From: Flavobacterium wongokense
Lineage (GTDB): Bacteria > Bacteroidota > Bacteroidia > Flavobacteriales > Flavobacteriaceae
NCBI RefSeq assembly: GCF_021608265.1
Contig: NZ_JAKIHP010000001.1
Span: 434,001 to 498,000 of the forward strand
DNA: 64,000 nt
Direction of reading: 5' to 3'
The notes below the pieces were generated by a model. It was not told the DNA's origin. It saw nothing but the letters and a program-made list of their open reading frames with translations, and ran no database searches. Positions 35,457 to 44,416 of this stretch are shown here, piece after piece. The position numbers were made by a program, and so were the translations under genes. Position 1 is the first letter of the stretch; each line of letters begins with the position of its first letter.

Positions 35457-35490
35457 TTTAATCGTTTAAGTGCATCATTTAATCGTTTAA
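35457..35490. repeat. 13-bp direct repeat spaced 21 bp, candidate operator
   Basis: TTTAATCGTTTAA occurs identically at 35457-35469 and 35478-35490. The 21-bp offset is two DNA helical turns, as expected for a protein binding one face. It lies in the divergent gap, about 75-105 bp upstream of the predicted DUF5916 transcription start. Confidence 0.55.
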
Positions 35491-35527
35491 CTCCTTGTTT
35501 TTGAACTGTATTTTATTGGTAACGGAG

Positions 35528-35557
35528 TTGGAAATACCGATTAATTCTTTAATTTTG
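35528..35557 (+). promoter_or_regulatory. Promoter of the DUF5916 gene
   Basis: TTG (35528-35530), a 19-nt spacer and TAATTTTG (35550-35557) fit the Bacteroidota consensus exactly. The ATG is 20 nt downstream at 35578. Confidence 0.75.
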
Positions 35558-35577
35558 CTCGACTAACTAAACCTCAA

Positions 35578-38046
35578 ATGCCTAAATATTATTACTATTC
35601 CTTTTTTGTAATATTGCTTTTTACAGGCAGGACATTTGGACAGAATCCTAAAAAGACGCTTGTTACCCAGGCAACTAAGGAAAAAATCACAATTGATGGC
35701 GAATTCAACGAAAGTGTATGGACTACAGCCAATGTAGCTTCCGATTTCCTTATGGTCAGCCCCGACAATGGAAAAGTGATTGCTCCTGAAAAGAAAACAG
35801 AAGTAAGGCTTGTTTATGATAACGAAGCGGTTTATGTGGCAGCCAAACTTTATGATGAAAATCCTGATAAAATAATGAAACAATTAACCCAAAGGGATGT
35901 TTTTGGTTCTGCCGACCACTTTGGAGTTACACTTAATGGTTATAATGACGGCCAGCAGGAGTTTCGTTTTTTTGTTAGTGCAGCCGATGTTCAGATTGAT
36001 GTTTTTTACACACAATCTAACGGAGAGGATTATTCCTGGAATGCTATTTGGGACAGTAAGACAAAGATCACCGATTATGGTTGGTGTGTCGAAATGAAGA
36101 TTCCTTATGCTGCTTTGCGCTTTTCAACAGAAAGCAAGCAAACCTGGGGATTGAATTTTTATCGTGAAATCAAAAGGGACAATGGAAAATACACCTGGAA
36201 CCTATTGGACAATAAAATAGATTCTGAGAGTAACCAGGCCGGAATCCTCGAGGGAATTGAAAACATCAATACACCAACACGCTTGTTTCTGATTCCATAC
36301 TCCTCTTTTTACCTGAATGCCAATGATGCCAAAAAAACGGTTGGAGAAATTAAGGGCGGAATGGATATTAAATATGGAATTAGCGATGCCTTTACATTGG
36401 ACGCTATCCTTATTCCCGATTTTGGGCAGACCAAATTTGACAATGTACAGTTAAACCTCGGTGCTTTCGAACAGCAGTTTGATGAAAACCGCTCTTTTTT
36501 TACCGAAGGTACCGACTTATTTAACAAAGGAGATTTACTTTATACGCGCAGAATTGGACAAACGCCCGGTTTTTCCATTGCCAATAATGAAAGCGTGGTT
36601 GACTTCCCAAGCTCAATTAAATTGATCAATGCATTAAAGATATCCGGACGAACCAGAGGTGGTTTGGGTATCGGCGTATTGAATGCCGTATCCGAAAATA
36701 CCAGCGTTAGTGTCAAAAATAATGACACCGGTGAAATAAGGCTTCAGAATATTTCTCCGCTGACAAATTATAATGTTTTTGTATTAGACCAACGATTCAA
36801 TACCAACTCTTCTGTTTCCATAATAAATACCAACGTTACCCGCAACGGAAGTTTTAGGGATGCGAATGTTTCTGCTTTGGTTTGGGACTTAAGGACGAAA
36901 GCAAATTCATTGCAGGCTCAGGGTGAATATGAATACAGTACCATCAACTCAGCGACAGATAAAAGTGGTTACCGTTCGTATGCCGAATTTAATAAAACCA
37001 AAGGAAAGGTTCGTTTTGGCGCCGGTGCCTTCATCATAAGCCAGGATTTTGATAACAATGACCTTGGAATCAATTTTGAAACCGGTTATTACAACATCTA
37101 TAACAATATCAGTTATCGAATACTCAACCCAACAAAGCTGGTAAATGCTTTTCGTGTTGGGCTGAATTCCTATGCGACCCATCAAACGGAAACGGGCCGA
37201 CTGCAGAATATGGCTATCAGCCCTAGCTTTAATATCACTAGCAAAAAGAATCATGATTTGGGTGGCGGATTTAACATCACCCCTTTCGACACTTACGAAT
37301 TTGACCCAAGGCTTGGGCTCAACCGCTCTAGTTTTAACCCAGACCGTTATAATGCCTGGTTTTATTTTTCTTCCAATTACAATTACAGGTTTGCGTTTGA
37401 CATTGAGCCGGAATATACCAAATACAATGAAAAAGGAAGAGAGCTGTTGGATTTCACTTTCAGCCCAAGATACCGTTTCAGTGATAAATTCCTGGTAGTT
37501 TACAGCTTTAACCTTTTCAAATATACCAATGATAATGGTTATGCAACCGAAATTGACACCGATGCCGATCCGGCTACTGCAGATGATATTATTTTTGGAT
37601 ACCGCAATGTCATTTCCTATTCCAACACCTTGTCGGCCCGTTATTCACTTAACAGCGACATGAGTTTCAGCATACTGGCACGCCATTATTGGTCGTATTC
37701 CGAAAACAAAAAATACCTTTTATTATTGGATGACGGAAAATTGGTAGACTACAACAACCCAGTACCTAATCAGGATCAGGATTTCAGCACCTGGAATCTT
37801 GACCTCACGTATTCGTGGTGGTTTGCGCCCGGAAGCCAGATTTCTGTGCTCTATCGAAACAGCTCAAACCGATTTAACGATGTCATCCGGAAGGACTTCG
37901 AGCGCAATGTTAAGGATTTGTTGAATGACCAGGTCTTGAACCATGTGTTCTCGGTTAGCATCAAATATTACATCGACTACAATTCGCTTAAAAATTCAAA
38001 AGTTTCCAAAACTTTCACAAAACCTAAAGAAAGAATCCGTTTCTAA
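35578..38046 (+). CDS. DUF5916 protein: CBM9-like domain plus outer-membrane barrel
   Basis: The 822-residue protein has a signal peptide (MPKYYYYSFFVILLFTGRTFGQ). A carbohydrate-binding family 9-like domain follows (about residues 35-215: ITIDGEFNESVWTTANVASD, AVYVAAKLYDENPDKI, WCVEMKIPYAALRF), then a long region of beta-strands typical of outer-membrane barrels, ending KTFTKPKERIRF. Proteins of this type are common in Bacteroidota and carry no proven function. It has a consensus promoter and an upstream 13-bp direct repeat, which suggests regulation. The next gene, gpmI, starts 29 nt after its stop with its own -7 box. Confidence 0.85.
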   Translation: MPKYYYYSFFVILLFTGRTFGQNPKKTLVTQATKEKITIDGEFNESVWTTANVASDFLMVSPDNGKVIAPEKKTEVRLVYDNEAVYVAAKLYDENPDKIMKQLTQRDVFGSADHFGVTLNGYNDGQQEFRFFVSAADVQIDVFYTQSNGEDYSWNAIWDSKTKITDYGWCVEMKIPYAALRFSTESKQTWGLNFYREIKRDNGKYTWNLLDNKIDSESNQAGILEGIENINTPTRLFLIPYSSFYLNANDAKKTVGEIKGGMDIKYGISDAFTLDAILIPDFGQTKFDNVQLNLGAFEQQFDENRSFFTEGTDLFNKGDLLYTRRIGQTPGFSIANNESVVDFPSSIKLINALKISGRTRGGLGIGVLNAVSENTSVSVKNNDTGEIRLQNISPLTNYNVFVLDQRFNTNSSVSIINTNVTRNGSFRDANVSALVWDLRTKANSLQAQGEYEYSTINSATDKSGYRSYAEFNKTKGKVRFGAGAFIISQDFDNNDLGINFETGYYNIYNNISYRILNPTKLVNAFRVGLNSYATHQTETGRLQNMAISPSFNITSKKNHDLGGGFNITPFDTYEFDPRLGLNRSSFNPDRYNAWFYFSSNYNYRFAFDIEPEYTKYNEKGRELLDFTFSPRYRFSDKFLVVYSFNLFKYTNDNGYATEIDTDADPATADDIIFGYRNVISYSNTLSARYSLNSDMSFSILARHYWSYSENKKYLLLLDDGKLVDYNNPVPNQDQDFSTWNLDLTYSWWFAPGSQISVLYRNSSNRFNDVIRKDFERNVKDLLNDQVLNHVFSVSIKYYIDYNSLKNSKVSKTFTKPKERIRF

Positions 38047-38051
38047 AGTTT

Positions 38052-38059
38052 TATCTTTG
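38052..38059 (+). promoter_or_regulatory. Putative -7 box of gpmI
   Basis: TATCTTTG fits TAnnTTTG and lies 16 nt before the ATG at 38076. A TTG at the usual distance is not seen. Confidence 0.45.
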
Positions 38060-38075
38060 TGTAAAATTGTACGCA

Positions 38076-39593
38076 ATGAACAAGAAAGTAATCCTAATGA
38101 TATTGGACGGTTGGGGAAAATCTCCGGACCCAAAAGTTTCTGCTCCTGACAATGCCAATGTCCCATTCATAAACAGCCTTTACACTAAATATCCGAATGC
38201 CCAACTCAGAACTGACGGCCTAAATGTTGGCCTGCCCGAAGGACAAATGGGAAACTCTGAAGTAGGCCACATGAATCTTGGCGCCGGAAGGATTGTTTAC
38301 CAGGATTTGGCCAAAATCAATCTTGCCGTTGAAAACAAAACATTCAATAAGGAAAAAGCCATTTCCGAAGCATTTCATTATGCAAAGGAATATGAAAAAC
38401 CGGTTCATTTCCTCGGGCTTGTTTCCGATGGAGGCGTTCATTCACACATCAATCACTTAAAAGGATTGGTTGACGCTGCTTACGATGCCGGACTTGACAA
38501 AGTGTACATTCATGCTTTTACTGATGGCCGTGATGTTGACCCAAAATCCGGTGTTGGTTTTATAACCGATATTACAAACCATATCAAAGGAACATCAGTT
38601 AAACTTGCGACGATCATTGGACGTTATTATGCAATGGACCGCGACAAACGTTGGGAACGTGTGAAACAGGCTTACGATTTATTGGTAAACGGAACCGGAA
38701 CACATTCTAAAGATGCCGTGAAAAGCATCGAAGAGAATTATTCGAAAAACATCACAGATGAATTCCTTCCGCCGATAGTGATGACCAATGATAAAGATGA
38801 ACCAATAGCAACCATCAAGGAAGGCGATGTTGTAATTTTCTTCAACTTCAGAACCGATCGTGGACGCCAGCTGACGGAAGTCCTTTCACAGAAAGACCAT
38901 CTTGATTTCAATATGCACAAGATGAACCTGTATTATGTCACGATGACCAATTATGACGATACCTTCAACAACATTTACCGTATTTTCGACAAGGACAACC
39001 TGACCGAAACTTTGGGTGAAGTTTTGGAAAAAAACCATAAAAAACAAATACGTATTGCGGAAACCGAAAAATATCCTCACGTTACTTTTTTCTTTTCGGG
39101 CGGACGCGAAGAACCTTTCGAGGGCGAAACCCGTATCTTGAGAAATTCGCCAAAAGTTGCCACTTACGATTTACAACCCGAAATGAGCGCTTATGAATTA
39201 AAGGATGCTTTGATTCCCGAACTTAAAAAAGGTGAAGTGGATTTTGTCTGCCTTAATTTTGCAAATGGAGATATGGTAGGACATACGGGTGTTTTTGAAG
39301 CCGCGATAAAAGCCTGTGAAGCTGTTGATGCCTGCGTTAAGGAAGTTATTGAAACAGCACTCGAAAATAATTACACAACCATTGTCATTGCCGACCACGG
39401 GAATTGTGAAACAATGATCAATCCGGATGGAAGTCCGAATACGGCACATACTACGAATCCTGTTCCAATCATTTTGGTGGATAAGGAACTCAAAACAATC
39501 CATGACGGAATTTTGGGCGACATTGCCCCTACCATTTTGGATTTGATGGGAATTGAAAAACCAGCCGTAATGACACAGCATTCGTTGTTATGA
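38076..39593 (+). CDS. gpmI: 2,3-bisphosphoglycerate-independent phosphoglycerate mutase
   Basis: GpmI interconverts 3- and 2-phosphoglycerate in glycolysis and gluconeogenesis using Mn. The ATG at 38076 is preferred to the in-frame TTG at 38067. The 505 residues show MILDGWG (Asp11, metal ligand), the phosphoserine loop GNSEVGHMNLGAG (Ser61), HAFTDGRDVDPKSG, GRYYAMDRDKRWER and IADHGNCETM. This is the full alkaline-phosphatase-superfamily layout. The stop codon overlaps the ATG of the next gene by 4 nt. Confidence 0.96.
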   Translation: MNKKVILMILDGWGKSPDPKVSAPDNANVPFINSLYTKYPNAQLRTDGLNVGLPEGQMGNSEVGHMNLGAGRIVYQDLAKINLAVENKTFNKEKAISEAFHYAKEYEKPVHFLGLVSDGGVHSHINHLKGLVDAAYDAGLDKVYIHAFTDGRDVDPKSGVGFITDITNHIKGTSVKLATIIGRYYAMDRDKRWERVKQAYDLLVNGTGTHSKDAVKSIEENYSKNITDEFLPPIVMTNDKDEPIATIKEGDVVIFFNFRTDRGRQLTEVLSQKDHLDFNMHKMNLYYVTMTNYDDTFNNIYRIFDKDNLTETLGEVLEKNHKKQIRIAETEKYPHVTFFFSGGREEPFEGETRILRNSPKVATYDLQPEMSAYELKDALIPELKKGEVDFVCLNFANGDMVGHTGVFEAAIKACEAVDACVKEVIETALENNYTTIVIADHGNCETMINPDGSPNTAHTTNPVPIILVDKELKTIHDGILGDIAPTILDLMGIEKPAVMTQHSLL

Positions 39594-41011
39594 AGCATTT
39601 GTTAATGTCTTTCACTTTTATCCTAATTGGATATATCGCCAATGCACAAATTATAACCATTCCCGATGCAAATTTTAAAGCGAAGCTGTTGGCTGCAAAT
39701 CCTTCCAATGCAATTGCCTATAATGGCATGACTGCTATAAAGATTGATACCAATGACAATAATGAGATAGAAGTTAGTGAAGCTTTACAGGTTAACCGTT
39801 TGAATGTTTCCATTGCAGACATATATGATTTAACCGGAATCGGGTTTTTTACTTCGCTCCGTTCCTTAAACTGTTCGCAAAACCATATTCCTAATTTGGA
39901 TTTAAGCAATTTAACTAATCTTAAATCACTGTACTGCAATCTTAATTTATTGACTTCCTTAAATTTAAACGGCTTAAACCAACTCTTAAATCTCGAATGT
40001 GCCGAGAACACTCTTACCCAGATAGATTTTGCAAACCTTGCAAGCCTTGAGACATTAAATTGCAGGTTTAATTTCCTTACTTCCTTAAACCTGAATGGCC
40101 AAATAAATCTTCAGTCGTTAAATTGCGATTACAATCAACTGACTGCATTAGATGTCAGCAACTTAACACAACTAACTGATTTGAGTTGTCAGTCTAATCA
40201 GTTCATTGCTTTAGATTTAAATGATTTGGCGAGTTTGACTTCGTTAAATTGTTCTTACAACCAACTTGAAACATTGAACTTAAACAATTTGAATGGTTTA
40301 ACCGCTTTGAACTGTTCCCACAACCAAATAACGACATTGGATATAACCAATTTGTCGCATCTTTCTACACTGAATTGTGAGTCCAATCAAATTGGCAATG
40401 CCTTTATTTTTAGCGACATGCCCGATTTAGAGGCTGCCTATTGCCATAATAATCAAATTCCTTCTTTTAGTTTTAGCGATGTATCCAACCTTCAGATTTT
40501 GGATTGCAGTGCAAATCAAATTTCCAATTTAGATGTTAGTCCGTTACCTCAATTATTAGTTTTGAACTGTCATAACAATCCCCAATTATTAAATCTGAAT
40601 ATTAAAAACGGCAGCAATGAACCATTTTTAGATTTTTCAAACAACCCAAATCTAGTTTATATTTGTGCTGATGAAGACCAACTAACCAACGTTCAGAATC
40701 TTATTGCTCAATATGGCTATACCAACTGTGAAGTCAATTCCTTATGCGATTTGGCGACCACCAATTTTGATTTAAGCAGCAATCTGAGGTTGTTTCCAAA
40801 TCCTTCAAAAAATTATATAAATCTAGAAGTAGATGGCGGTTTAACAATCGAATCAATCTCGATTTATGATATTCCCGGACAAACCATAATTGCAATTCCC
40901 AATGCAGGAAGTGTTTCGGTTTTAAATGTTTCTGAATTAAACGCAGGAATCTATTTTATTAAATTTGAAACCAATAAAGGAACCGCTACTACAAAATTCA
41001 TAAAAGGATAA
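39590..41011 (+). CDS. Secreted leucine-rich-repeat protein with T9SS sorting domain
   Basis: The 473-residue protein has a signal peptide (MKHLLMSFTFILIGYIANAQ) and about fifteen leucine-rich repeats of 21 residues. A Cys recurs at the same place in most repeats (LNCSYNQLETL, LNCSHNQITTL, LSCQSNQFIAL), giving a cysteine ladder as in internalin J-type repeats. The C-terminus is a type A T9SS sorting domain (LFPNPSKNYINLEV, then GIYFIKFETNKGTATTKFIKG). It is predicted to be exported to the cell surface or medium. The start overlaps gpmI by 4 nt (ATGA), an odd partner for a surface protein. The ligand is unknown. Confidence 0.9.
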   Translation: MKHLLMSFTFILIGYIANAQIITIPDANFKAKLLAANPSNAIAYNGMTAIKIDTNDNNEIEVSEALQVNRLNVSIADIYDLTGIGFFTSLRSLNCSQNHIPNLDLSNLTNLKSLYCNLNLLTSLNLNGLNQLLNLECAENTLTQIDFANLASLETLNCRFNFLTSLNLNGQINLQSLNCDYNQLTALDVSNLTQLTDLSCQSNQFIALDLNDLASLTSLNCSYNQLETLNLNNLNGLTALNCSHNQITTLDITNLSHLSTLNCESNQIGNAFIFSDMPDLEAAYCHNNQIPSFSFSDVSNLQILDCSANQISNLDVSPLPQLLVLNCHNNPQLLNLNIKNGSNEPFLDFSNNPNLVYICADEDQLTNVQNLIAQYGYTNCEVNSLCDLATTNFDLSSNLRLFPNPSKNYINLEVDGGLTIESISIYDIPGQTIIAIPNAGSVSVLNVSELNAGIYFIKFETNKGTATTKFIKG

Positions 41012-41025
41012 TCAGAATAAAATTG

Positions 41026-41033
41026 TATTTTTG
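41026..41033 (+). promoter_or_regulatory. Putative -7 box of map
   Basis: TATTTTTG fits TAnnTTTG and lies 19 nt before the map ATG at 41053. No TTG partner at the usual distance. Confidence 0.4.
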
Positions 41034-41052
41034 CGCTCTCGAAATTTGATTT

Positions 41053-41871
41053 ATGATTATTCCAAAAACAGCCGAAGAGATTGAATTGATGCGCGAAAGC
41101 GCTTTGATGGTTTCTAAAACCCTAGGGGAAATTGCCAAAGTGATTAAGCCCGGAGTAACAACCTTACAGTTAGATAAATTAGCCGAAGAATTCATTCGTG
41201 ACAATGGTGGCGTTCCTGCTTTCCTGGGTTTGTATGATTTCCCAAATTCGCTTTGCATGAGTCCGAATGCGCAGGTTGTGCACGGAATCCCAAACAATGT
41301 TCCGCTACAGGAAGGTGATGTAATTTCGGTTGACTGTGGCGTTTTGAAAAACGGATTTTATGGCGACCATGCCTACTCTTTTGAAATTGGCGAAGTGGCT
41401 CCTGACGTCAAGAGACTACTTCAGGTTACTAAGGAATCGCTTTATGTTGGAATCAGGGAATTCAAAGCCGGAAACCGAGTGGAAGATGTGGGTAATGCTA
41501 TCCAAAAATATTGTGAAAGCCACGGTTATGGCGTAGTTCGTGAGCTTGTAGGCCACGGATTGGGAACCAAAATGCACGAAGATCCCGAAATGCCTAATTA
41601 TGGTAAACGCGGTCGCGGAAAATTGTTTGTTGAAGGAATGGTAGTCGCCATCGAACCCATGATTAACATGGGAACCAAAAACATCAAGCAGCTAAAAGAC
41701 GGCTGGACAATCCTAACTGCCGACGGCAAGCCAAGCGCTCATTTCGAACATGATGTTGCTTTGGTAAATGGGAAACCGGAATTGCTTTCAACCTTTCAAT
41801 ATGTTTACCAGGCTTTAGGAATTGTGAGCAATGAAGAAGATGAGTTCCGTCAAAAACCATTAGTACTGTAA
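41053..41871 (+). CDS. map: Methionine aminopeptidase, type I
   Basis: Map removes the initiator Met from new proteins. The 272-residue enzyme shows the metal ligands in order: VDCGVLKNGFYGDHAYSF (two Asp), VGHGLGTKMHEDP (His), EGMVVAIEPMINMG (Glu) and SAHFEHDVALV (Glu). No N-terminal zinc-finger extension is present, as for bacterial type Ia enzymes. The last base of the stop is the first of the next ATG, so it is cotranscribed with the methyltransferase. Gene order outside map-ribosomal protein clusters is usual in Bacteroidota. Confidence 0.96.
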   Translation: MIIPKTAEEIELMRESALMVSKTLGEIAKVIKPGVTTLQLDKLAEEFIRDNGGVPAFLGLYDFPNSLCMSPNAQVVHGIPNNVPLQEGDVISVDCGVLKNGFYGDHAYSFEIGEVAPDVKRLLQVTKESLYVGIREFKAGNRVEDVGNAIQKYCESHGYGVVRELVGHGLGTKMHEDPEMPNYGKRGRGKLFVEGMVVAIEPMINMGTKNIKQLKDGWTILTADGKPSAHFEHDVALVNGKPELLSTFQYVYQALGIVSNEEDEFRQKPLVL

Positions 41872-42641
41872 TGAAGAAGATTTTCAAATTCATACTCAAT
41901 ACCATCCCGAGGCCAATACTTATCCGTTTAAGCATTGTGGTCCGCCCAATATTGGAATTGGCTCTAAAAGGAAACCGCTTTACCGATCCTATTGATGGGA
42001 AAAGTTTCAGGGCTTTTTTGCCTTATGGATATGGAAATCAAAGAAATAATGTGCTTTCACCTAGTACGCTTTCGCTGGAAAGGCATCGTTTATTGTGGTT
42101 GTACCTAAAAAACGAAACCGATTTCTTTACTTCAGAAGAGAAAAAAAAAGTACTTCATTTTGCCCCGGAACAGGAATTTTACAAACGTTTTAAAAAGCAG
42201 GCCAACATCGAATATACTACAACCGATTTGCTTTCGCCTTTAGCAGATGTTAAAGCCGATATCTGCAATCTGCCGTTTGAGGATAACACTTATGACTATA
42301 TTTTGTGCAACCATGTTTTAGAGCATATTCCGGATGACACCAAAGCCATGCAGGAATTGTATCGTGTGTTAAAACCCGGCGGAATGGGAATTTTCCAGAT
42401 TCCACAGGATTTGTCAAGAGCCAATACATTTTCGGATGATTCTATTGTTGACCAAAAAGAACGCGCTAAAATATTTGGACAGTACGACCATGTGCGTGTG
42501 TACGGAAGGGATTATTTCGACAAACTGAGAAGCATCGGTTTTAAAGTGGTTGAAGAAGATTATGCCAATAAAATTGCTCCCGAATTAGTCGAAAAATATT
42601 GCCTGGCAAAAGGCGAAATCATTCCGGTGTGTTTTAAGTAA
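41871..42641 (+). CDS. Class I SAM-dependent methyltransferase
   Basis: The 256-residue protein has the Methyltransf_11-type core: a SAM-binding start (KVLHFAPEQEFYKRF), an acidic strand end (YTTTDLLSPLADVKADI), the motif YILCNHVLEHIPDD, and YRVLKPGGMGIFQIP. The N-terminal 85 residues form a basic helical domain. The substrate is not evident. It overlaps map by one base. A terminator is not obvious after it; the next gene begins after 67 nt. Confidence 0.85.
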   Translation: MKKIFKFILNTIPRPILIRLSIVVRPILELALKGNRFTDPIDGKSFRAFLPYGYGNQRNNVLSPSTLSLERHRLLWLYLKNETDFFTSEEKKKVLHFAPEQEFYKRFKKQANIEYTTTDLLSPLADVKADICNLPFEDNTYDYILCNHVLEHIPDDTKAMQELYRVLKPGGMGIFQIPQDLSRANTFSDDSIVDQKERAKIFGQYDHVRVYGRDYFDKLRSIGFKVVEEDYANKIAPELVEKYCLAKGEIIPVCFK

Positions 42642-42708
42642 ACCCTAAGTTTTGGCATAATTTTCGTGGGGAAATTTTAGTATCTTTACGAATCTGATTT
42701 ACATACTT

Positions 42709-43959
42709 ATGTCCAAAAAGTTATTTTCCACTTATTTATTGTTGATTGCCACTATTTGTTTTTCACAAGTTGAAAAAGAAATCGCACCTCCATACAACAT
42801 CAAAACGGTAAGTTTTGTTCAAAATGGCCAAAACAGCATTCCGGTTTTTAGATTGGGAGATAGCTTTCAGTTACAGTTTGATGATTTATTCGGCAACGAA
42901 GCCAATTATTATTACACCATAACCCATTGCGATTATGACTGGAAACCATCACAACTATCAAAGGCGGAATATCTTAACGGCTTTGATGATCAAAGAATAC
43001 AGGATTATACCAATTCATTCAATACACTTCAGATTTATTCGCATTACCGCCTTTCGTTTCCAACAAGATTGACCCAGTTTAGGGTAAGCGGCAATTATGT
43101 AATCAAGATTTTAAATGACGACAAACAAGTAGTTTTTTCAAGGAAATTCATTCTTTATGAAGAATTGGTTTCCGTTCCAATGCAGGTAAAACGGGCCAGG
43201 AACGTTGGCGTTATTGAACAAAAACAGAATATCGAATTTGCCATAAAATCTGAAACCATCCTTTTCCAAAGTCCACTACAAAACGTAAAAGTAATGCTGA
43301 TGCAAAACGGAAAATTCGACAATGCAATTACCAACATCAAGCCACAATATACCATTGGCAACGATTTGATTTATAAATACGATGCCGAAACCCAGTTTTG
43401 GGGAGGAAATGAATTCATGTTTTTTGAAAACAAGGACATCCGTGCAGCTAATAACAGCATTGCAACGGTAGATTCCAAAAGTGGGCTTTATAATGCCCAT
43501 TTATACCAAGGGCAGGCAAGGGGAAATAATCCTTATACCTATTATCCCGACATTAATGGAAATTTTATTATCAAGAATATTGGCGCTGAAAACAACGAAA
43601 TCGAAGCAGATTATGCCTGGGTTTTCTTCTCGTTTTCTGCACCGTCACTTTTTGGCGATAAATCAATTTATATAAATGGGATGTTCAACAATTACGCAAT
43701 TAGCGATGAAAACAAAATGGACTACGATCCCAAAAAAGGACTTTATGAAAAAGCCCTTATGATAAAACAGGGTTTTACAAATTTCCAATATGTGCTTGCC
43801 GACAAAAACGGCAAAATTGATGAACAAAATGCATTGGATGGAAACTATTTCCAAACCGAAAACAACTATTTTGCGTTAGTATATTACAAAGAAAACAATC
43901 AGCGTTACGACAGGATTATCGGAAAGGGAATTGCAAGTTCTGTTGATATAACTAACTAA
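42709..43959 (+). CDS. T9SS Plug protein (DUF5103 family)
   Basis: DUF5103 proteins include the Plug component that seals the SprA outer-membrane translocon of the type IX secretion system from the periplasmic side. The 416 residues have a signal peptide (MSKKLFSTYLLLIATICFSQ) and the family's beta-rich body: ITHCDYDWKPSQLSKAEYL, LNGFDDQRIQDYTNSF, TLQIYSHYRLSFP, YYPDINGNFII and FVFFSFS-type strands. Length fits. The next gene is apaG, also found beside this gene in other Flavobacteriaceae as I recall. No other T9SS translocon gene is in this window, though two T9SS cargo proteins are. Confidence 0.85.
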   Translation: MSKKLFSTYLLLIATICFSQVEKEIAPPYNIKTVSFVQNGQNSIPVFRLGDSFQLQFDDLFGNEANYYYTITHCDYDWKPSQLSKAEYLNGFDDQRIQDYTNSFNTLQIYSHYRLSFPTRLTQFRVSGNYVIKILNDDKQVVFSRKFILYEELVSVPMQVKRARNVGVIEQKQNIEFAIKSETILFQSPLQNVKVMLMQNGKFDNAITNIKPQYTIGNDLIYKYDAETQFWGGNEFMFFENKDIRAANNSIATVDSKSGLYNAHLYQGQARGNNPYTYYPDINGNFIIKNIGAENNEIEADYAWVFFSFSAPSLFGDKSIYINGMFNNYAISDENKMDYDPKKGLYEKALMIKQGFTNFQYVLADKNGKIDEQNALDGNYFQTENNYFALVYYKENNQRYDRIIGKGIASSVDITN

Positions 43960-43998
43960 AAATTAACACTAAAATATACTGTAGAACAGTATTTTTTG

Positions 43999-44006
43999 TA
44001 ATTTTG
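43999..44006 (+). promoter_or_regulatory. Putative -7 box of apaG
   Basis: TAATTTTG fits TAnnTTTG and lies 23 nt before the ATG at 44030. No TTG partner at the usual distance. Confidence 0.4.
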
Positions 44007-44029
44007 GACTCCAGTTAACAATATTCTAC

Positions 44030-44416
44030 ATGGTTACACAAATAACAAGAGGTATTAAAATTTCGGTTTTGACTAGTTTTGAAGGCACGTACTTCAAAAA
44101 CTACAAAATCCATTTTGCCTTTAGTTATGAAATCACCATTGAAAACCACAGCAAGGATTCTGTTCAGTTAAATACCCGTCATTGGGAAATCCTGGATTCA
44201 TTGAATGATGTTGAAATTGTTGATGGCGAAGGCGTAATTGGTAAAAAACCAGTACTCAAACCTGGCGAAAAACATACTTACAATTCGGGATGCTTACTTT
44301 CTTCTCCTTTCGGAGCCATGAGCGGTTACTTCAACATGATTAATTTCACGACTACAAAAACCTTCAAGGTAATTGTGCCAACATTCAAATTGAGTGCTCC
44401 ATTTGCTTTGAATTAA
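44030..44416 (+). CDS. apaG: ApaG-domain protein
   Basis: ApaG is a small fibronectin-III-like protein. In enterobacteria mutation of apaG affects Co and Mg efflux, but the molecular role is unclear. The 128 residues match the family: FAFSYEITIENHSKDSVQL, NTRHWEILDSLNDVEIVDG, GEGVIGKKPVLKPGEKHTY, and SGCLLSSPFGAMSGYF. Its stop shares TTAA (44413-44416) with the convergent pdeM gene. Confidence 0.94.
   Translation: MVTQITRGIKISVLTSFEGTYFKNYKIHFAFSYEITIENHSKDSVQLNTRHWEILDSLNDVEIVDGEGVIGKKPVLKPGEKHTYNSGCLLSSPFGAMSGYFNMINFTTTKTFKVIVPTFKLSAPFALN

Noticed and set aside
34658..35883. A minus-strand frame at 35563-35883 as a gene
   Set aside because: It is antisense to the start of the well-supported DUF5916 gene and shows no recognisable protein features.
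39590..41011. Periodic 63-nt pattern as a DNA repeat
   Set aside because: Fully explained by 21-residue leucine-rich repeats of the encoded protein.
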